Positions 13,815 to 16,282 of a stretch of 16,282 nt of DNA are shown piece after piece. The stretch is from JBBQFC01 sp038321615. GTDB taxonomy: Bacteria > Bacteroidota > Bacteroidia > Flavobacteriales_D > Cryomorphaceae. Each line of letters begins with the position of its first letter. Position 1 is the stretch's first letter. The notes under the pieces are model-generated. The model saw nothing but the letters and a program-made list of their open reading frames with translations. It was not told where the DNA came from and made no database searches. Where the stretch lies: assembly GCA_038321615.1 (NCBI GenBank), contig JBBQFC010000066.1, positions 1 through 16,282 on the forward strand, in the 5' to 3' direction. A program made the translations under genes and the position numbers.

Positions 13815-15425
13815 ATGCGCAGCGTTTGGCTTCTGTTTGTCCCTTTCCTTCTTCTAGCCTGTCGATCCAAAGATTCGAACGAAGGGAAAATGGTGTTCCG
13901 CTACAACGAGTCGGCGGGAATTTCTTCGCTCGACCCTGCGTTTAGCCGCAATTTGGAAAATCTTTGGGCTTGCAATATGCTGTTCAATGGCTTGGTGGAG
14001 ATCGACGATCAGCTCGAAATTAAGCCAGCCATCGCAGCATCGTGGACCATTGATTCCACGGGTATGCACTACCGTTTCCGGCTGCGCGATGATATTTTCT
14101 TCCACGACAATCCTGTTTTTCCGGAAGGCAAGGGGAGAAAGGTGGTGGCCGCAGACGTGGTATACAGCTTTGAGCGGGTTCTCAGCCCCGATTTGGCCAG
14201 CCCCGGCTCTTGGGTATTTGGTGCCGTGGCCGCTGACACACCTTTTCGAGCTATTGGCGATACCGTGGTGGAGATTACATTAAGCAAGCCTTTCCCGCCG
14301 TTTTTGGGGATTTTGGGTATGAAATACTGCTCAATTCTGCCAAGGGAAGCGGTGGAGTTTTACCAGGATGATTTTCGGAAAAATCCGGTGGGAACGGGCC
14401 CATTTCGATTTCATTTTTGGATCGAAAATACCCGATTGGTGATGTTGCCCAATGAGCATTATTTCGAGAAGGATGATAGCGGGAATCCAATCCCGTATCT
14501 CGACGCGGTTTCAGTGTCGTTCATTCCCGACAAGGGCGCCGCGTATCTCGACTTCGTGAAAGGCAATTTTGATATGATCTCGGGTTTGCATTCGAGCTAT
14601 GCCGATGAGTTGCTTACGCCTTCCGGCGAATTGAACCCCATGTATGCGGCGGATTTCAAGCTGGAAAAGCACCCTTTTTTGAATACCGATTACTTGGCTT
14701 TCAACGTGAATCCAGAAGCTGGAGAGCCGGGTATTTGGAAGAACCCCGATTTCCGCAGGGCGCTTTGCTATGCGGTGAATCGCAAGGCCATGGTGCGCTA
14801 CTTGCGCAACAACGTCTATACGCCGGGTACGGGAGGCTTTATCCCAAAGGGGATGCCGGGGTATCAGCCCGCGATTGGTTATGATTTTCAACCCGATTCG
14901 GTGCGGGCCATTCTCGCTCGATTGGGCTATCCGGGCGGGGCAAACCTTCCCACTATAATGCTCAGCACCACCACCGATTATGTAGATATTTGCGAATACG
15001 TACAGCATCAGTTTAGCAATTTCGGTATACCGGTAAAGGTCGATGTGCTTCCCGCATCCGTGCACCGAGAGCGATCGGCACGCGGCGATTTGATCTTTTT
15101 CAGAAAATCGTGGTTGGCCGACTATCCCGATGATGAGAACTTTATGGCGCTTTTTTACTCCCGCAATAAGGTCCCAAACGGCCCAAATTACAGTCAGTAC
15201 AGCAACCCAGTTTTTGATGCACTCTACGATCGTGCTCTGACCACGGTAGATCGTGAAGCGAGGATTGATCTCTACCGCGAAATGGATAGCCTTATGATGC
15301 AGTCGGCGCCGGTAATGCCGCTATACTATGATGAAGTGGTGCGGATTCTTCGCCGCGATGTGGAAGGGTTGGATAAAAATCCACTGAATGTGCTCGATTT
15401 GCGGAAGGTGAAAGTCGGGAGTTAG
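13815..15425 (+). CDS. ABC transporter substrate-binding lipoprotein, family 5 (peptide/nickel type)
   Basis: This 536-residue protein has a lipoprotein signal (MRSVWLLFVPFLLLAC, Cys16) and is expected to be anchored in the envelope, delivering oligopeptides or similar ligands to an ABC permease. Family 5 landmarks run in order: ISSLDPAFSRN...NMLFNGLVEID, IAASWTIDSTGMHYRFRLRDDIFFHD, AADVVYSFERVLSP, PVGTGPFRF, RRALCYAVNRKAMVRYL, and near the end YPDDENFMALFYS and APVMPLYYDE. Length is normal. The frame extends upstream to 13719, but the ATG at 13815 is chosen because the lipoprotein signal starts there. TATCTTCG (13802-13809), a near-match to the -7 element, lies just before it. No permease or ATPase genes are in view, which is common for such proteins in this phylum. 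The ligand is not predictable. Confidence 0.9.
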   Translation: MRSVWLLFVPFLLLACRSKDSNEGKMVFRYNESAGISSLDPAFSRNLENLWACNMLFNGLVEIDDQLEIKPAIAASWTIDSTGMHYRFRLRDDIFFHDNPVFPEGKGRKVVAADVVYSFERVLSPDLASPGSWVFGAVAADTPFRAIGDTVVEITLSKPFPPFLGILGMKYCSILPREAVEFYQDDFRKNPVGTGPFRFHFWIENTRLVMLPNEHYFEKDDSGNPIPYLDAVSVSFIPDKGAAYLDFVKGNFDMISGLHSSYADELLTPSGELNPMYAADFKLEKHPFLNTDYLAFNVNPEAGEPGIWKNPDFRRALCYAVNRKAMVRYLRNNVYTPGTGGFIPKGMPGYQPAIGYDFQPDSVRAILARLGYPGGANLPTIMLSTTTDYVDICEYVQHQFSNFGIPVKVDVLPASVHRERSARGDLIFFRKSWLADYPDDENFMALFYSRNKVPNGPNYSQYSNPVFDALYDRALTTVDREARIDLYREMDSLMMQSAPVMPLYYDEVVRILRRDVEGLDKNPLNVLDLRKVKVGS

Positions 15426-15445
15426 TCGCAGGGAACCCTAGAGAA

Positions 15446-15978
15446 ATAGTTGGATTGGTGAGAAGAATTGCTCCGTGTACGCTGTGAAGCCTTCGTGCAA
15501 CGCTGTGAAGCTTTTTTACACAGAGCGCACAGAGAAAAGGCACAGAGAACCACAGAGAAGTATTGGAATTGGTGAGAAGAATTGCTCCGCCCGCGCTTGC
15601 GTCCCGCGAGTGTGCTTTAACCGGCCGTCTCGGCCAAAATAATAGCGAATTCAAATAAATATCAAATGCGCGAGACGCGCGTTTTAAAAGTCCCTCGCGG
15701 GACGCGAGCGACGGCGCGGAGAAAAAGGCAAAGAGAACCACAGAGAAGTATTGGAATTGGTGAGAAGAATTGCTCCGTGTACGCTGTGATACCTTCGTGC
15801 AACGCTGTGAAGCTTTTTTACACAGAGCGCACAGAGAAAAAGGCACAGAGAACCACAGAGAAATAGTGGGATTGGTCAGGAGAATTGCTCCGTGTACGCT
15901 GTGAAACCTTCGTGCAACGCTGTGAAGCTTTTTTACACAGAGATCACAGAGAAAGAGGCACAGAGGACCGCAGCAAAA
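15446..15978. repeat. Array of about 114-bp direct repeats, four copies, one with a replaced core
   Basis: Copies begin at about 15446, 15560, 15748 and 15863; regular spacings are 114-115 bp, and the second copy is 188 bp. Each unit runs ATTGGTGAGAAGAATTGCTC, then GTGTACGCTGTG, CCTTCGTGCAACGCTGTGAAG, CTTTTTTACACAGAG and a CACAGAGAACCACAGAGAA tail. Within a unit, the CTCCGTGTACGCTGTG side is roughly inverted to the CACAGAGCGCACAGAG side, so each unit can fold into a hairpin. CACAGAGAA-type tails are common dispersed repeats in environmental bacteria. Copy one and copy four are the most diverged at their edges. The array fills the gap between two convergent genes, and no protein-coding gene is supported in it. 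Confidence 0.85.
15585..15721. repeat. GC-rich nested palindrome replacing the core of repeat copy two
   Basis: The arms at 15585-15610 and 15694-15721 are imperfect inverted copies; the inner CGTCCCGCGAG/CTCGCGGGACG is exact. Inside lie two hairpins, GGCCGTCTCGGCC (15623-15635) and GCGCGAGACGCGC (15668-15680), whose central 7 bases CGTCTCG and CGAGACG are mutually complementary. The whole 137 bp can therefore fold as one cruciform or as two hairpins. It encodes nothing. Confidence 0.7.
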
Positions 15979-16029
15979 ATCATTCGCTAAGAATGTACGC
16001 TCGGCAAGCCCTAAAGCGCCCGCGATCTC

Positions 16030-16281
16030 TCAATCCCAAACCATTCGCGAGCTAATCGCATGATGATCGCTCACCTGTTCGGGTAGGGTTTTGTAATCGG
16101 CGCAAGCCATCGACTCGCTGTGGAGAATATAGTCGATACGGAAAGAAGGGAATTTGCCGCGGTACGTATTCCCTATTCCCCAGCCAGCTTCGCGGAAGGA
16201 GTCTTGAAGATTTTGAGTGAGATGCGCATAGCTGTACGAAACGGGTGTATCGTTGAAATCGCCACAGACGATCACCTTGTA
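16030..16281 (-). CDS. Endonuclease/exonuclease/phosphatase family protein (C-terminal part)
   Basis: The frame is open at the window end, so the gene starts outside; 83 residues of its C-terminus are visible. VIVCGDFNDTP is the metal/phosphate-binding GDFN motif, FRIDYIL the following core strand, and SDHHAI the catalytic histidine motif of the EEP superfamily (DNase I, exonuclease III and sphingomyelinase-like phosphodiesterases). The gap between GDFN and SDH is short, as in the small Bacteroidota members often annotated as endonuclease/exonuclease/phosphatase proteins; these often carry N-terminal membrane segments, which cannot be seen here. A GTG at 16275 falls inside the conserved strand and is not a real start. 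It is convergent with the substrate-binding protein gene, with the repeat array between. Confidence 0.85.
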   Translation of the reverse strand, partial: YKVIVCGDFNDTPVSYSYAHLTQNLQDSFREAGWGIGNTYRGKFPSFRIDYILHSESMACADYKTLPEQVSDHHAISSRMVWD

Positions 16282-16282
16282 A

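Noticed and set aside
15292..15846. Minus-strand 184-codon open frame across the repeat array
   Set aside because: It is a translation of the non-coding repeats and overlaps the substrate-binding protein gene; the repeated peptides (GAILLTNSN, LCALC) simply mirror the DNA repeat.
15446..15978. CRISPR array
   Set aside because: Units are about 114 bp and adjacent, with no unique spacers of regular length and no cas genes.
1..16282. tRNA, rRNA or riboswitch genes
   Set aside because: No cloverleaf with CCA-adjacent acceptor stem, no rRNA signature and no known riboswitch core was recognised by eye; a covariance-model scan was not possible.

Overview
The window looks like a chromosomal segment of a Bacteroidota bacterium, most likely an aquatic member of the Flavobacteriales. 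Two proteins end in type IX secretion (Por) sorting domains. A one-polypeptide hybrid two-component regulator has the Bacteroidota architecture (propeller, Y_Y_Y, kinase, receiver, AraC). Several start regions carry the TAnnTTTG promoter element of this phylum. Strong Shine-Dalgarno sequences are largely absent. The lineage is inferred from these features, not from a marker gene.

Layout. 2-655 (+) is the 3' part of a secreted CHRD-domain protein, ending at a perfect palindromic terminator shared with the convergent gene. 712-3729 (-) is a tight three-gene run: mtaB (tRNA methylthiotransferase), an inositol-monophosphatase family gene (suhB-like) and pldA (outer membrane phospholipase A). Divergent from it, 3811-4224 (+) encodes a small lipoprotein with a 3D / double-psi barrel domain. 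4225-6357 is an AT-rich accessory stretch. It holds an unrecognised 212-residue protein, a DHCW-type cupin, a 122-bp element with terminal inverted repeats, and a regulatory-looking non-coding region. 6358-10434 (+) encodes the large hybrid sensor/regulator. It is followed by a secreted protein with a PPC-like domain and a T9SS tail, which has its own promoter-like element and a strong terminator.

11935-13700 is a second decayed accessory patch, all on the minus strand. A HigB-HigA type toxin-antitoxin pair has a near-ideal autoregulatory palindrome at its promoter. Next comes a CHAP-domain gene interrupted by a single in-frame amber codon, whose missing C-terminus is still readable downstream. 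After that lies the frameshifted C-terminal remnant of an IS66-type transposase. 13815-15425 (+) encodes a lipoprotein substrate-binding protein of an ABC peptide/nickel-type transporter. 15446-15978 is an array of about 114-bp repeats, one copy having its core replaced by a GC-rich nested palindrome. The window ends in the C-terminal part of an endonuclease/exonuclease/phosphatase family gene (-).

The core genes (tRNA modification, phospholipid turnover, peptide uptake) look like ordinary backbone. I do not see a clearly new multi-gene system. The items most worth a second look are the amber-interrupted CHAP gene beside the IS66 remnant, the repeat array with the swapped core, the hybrid regulator paired with an uncharacterised secreted protein, and the toxin-antitoxin operator.
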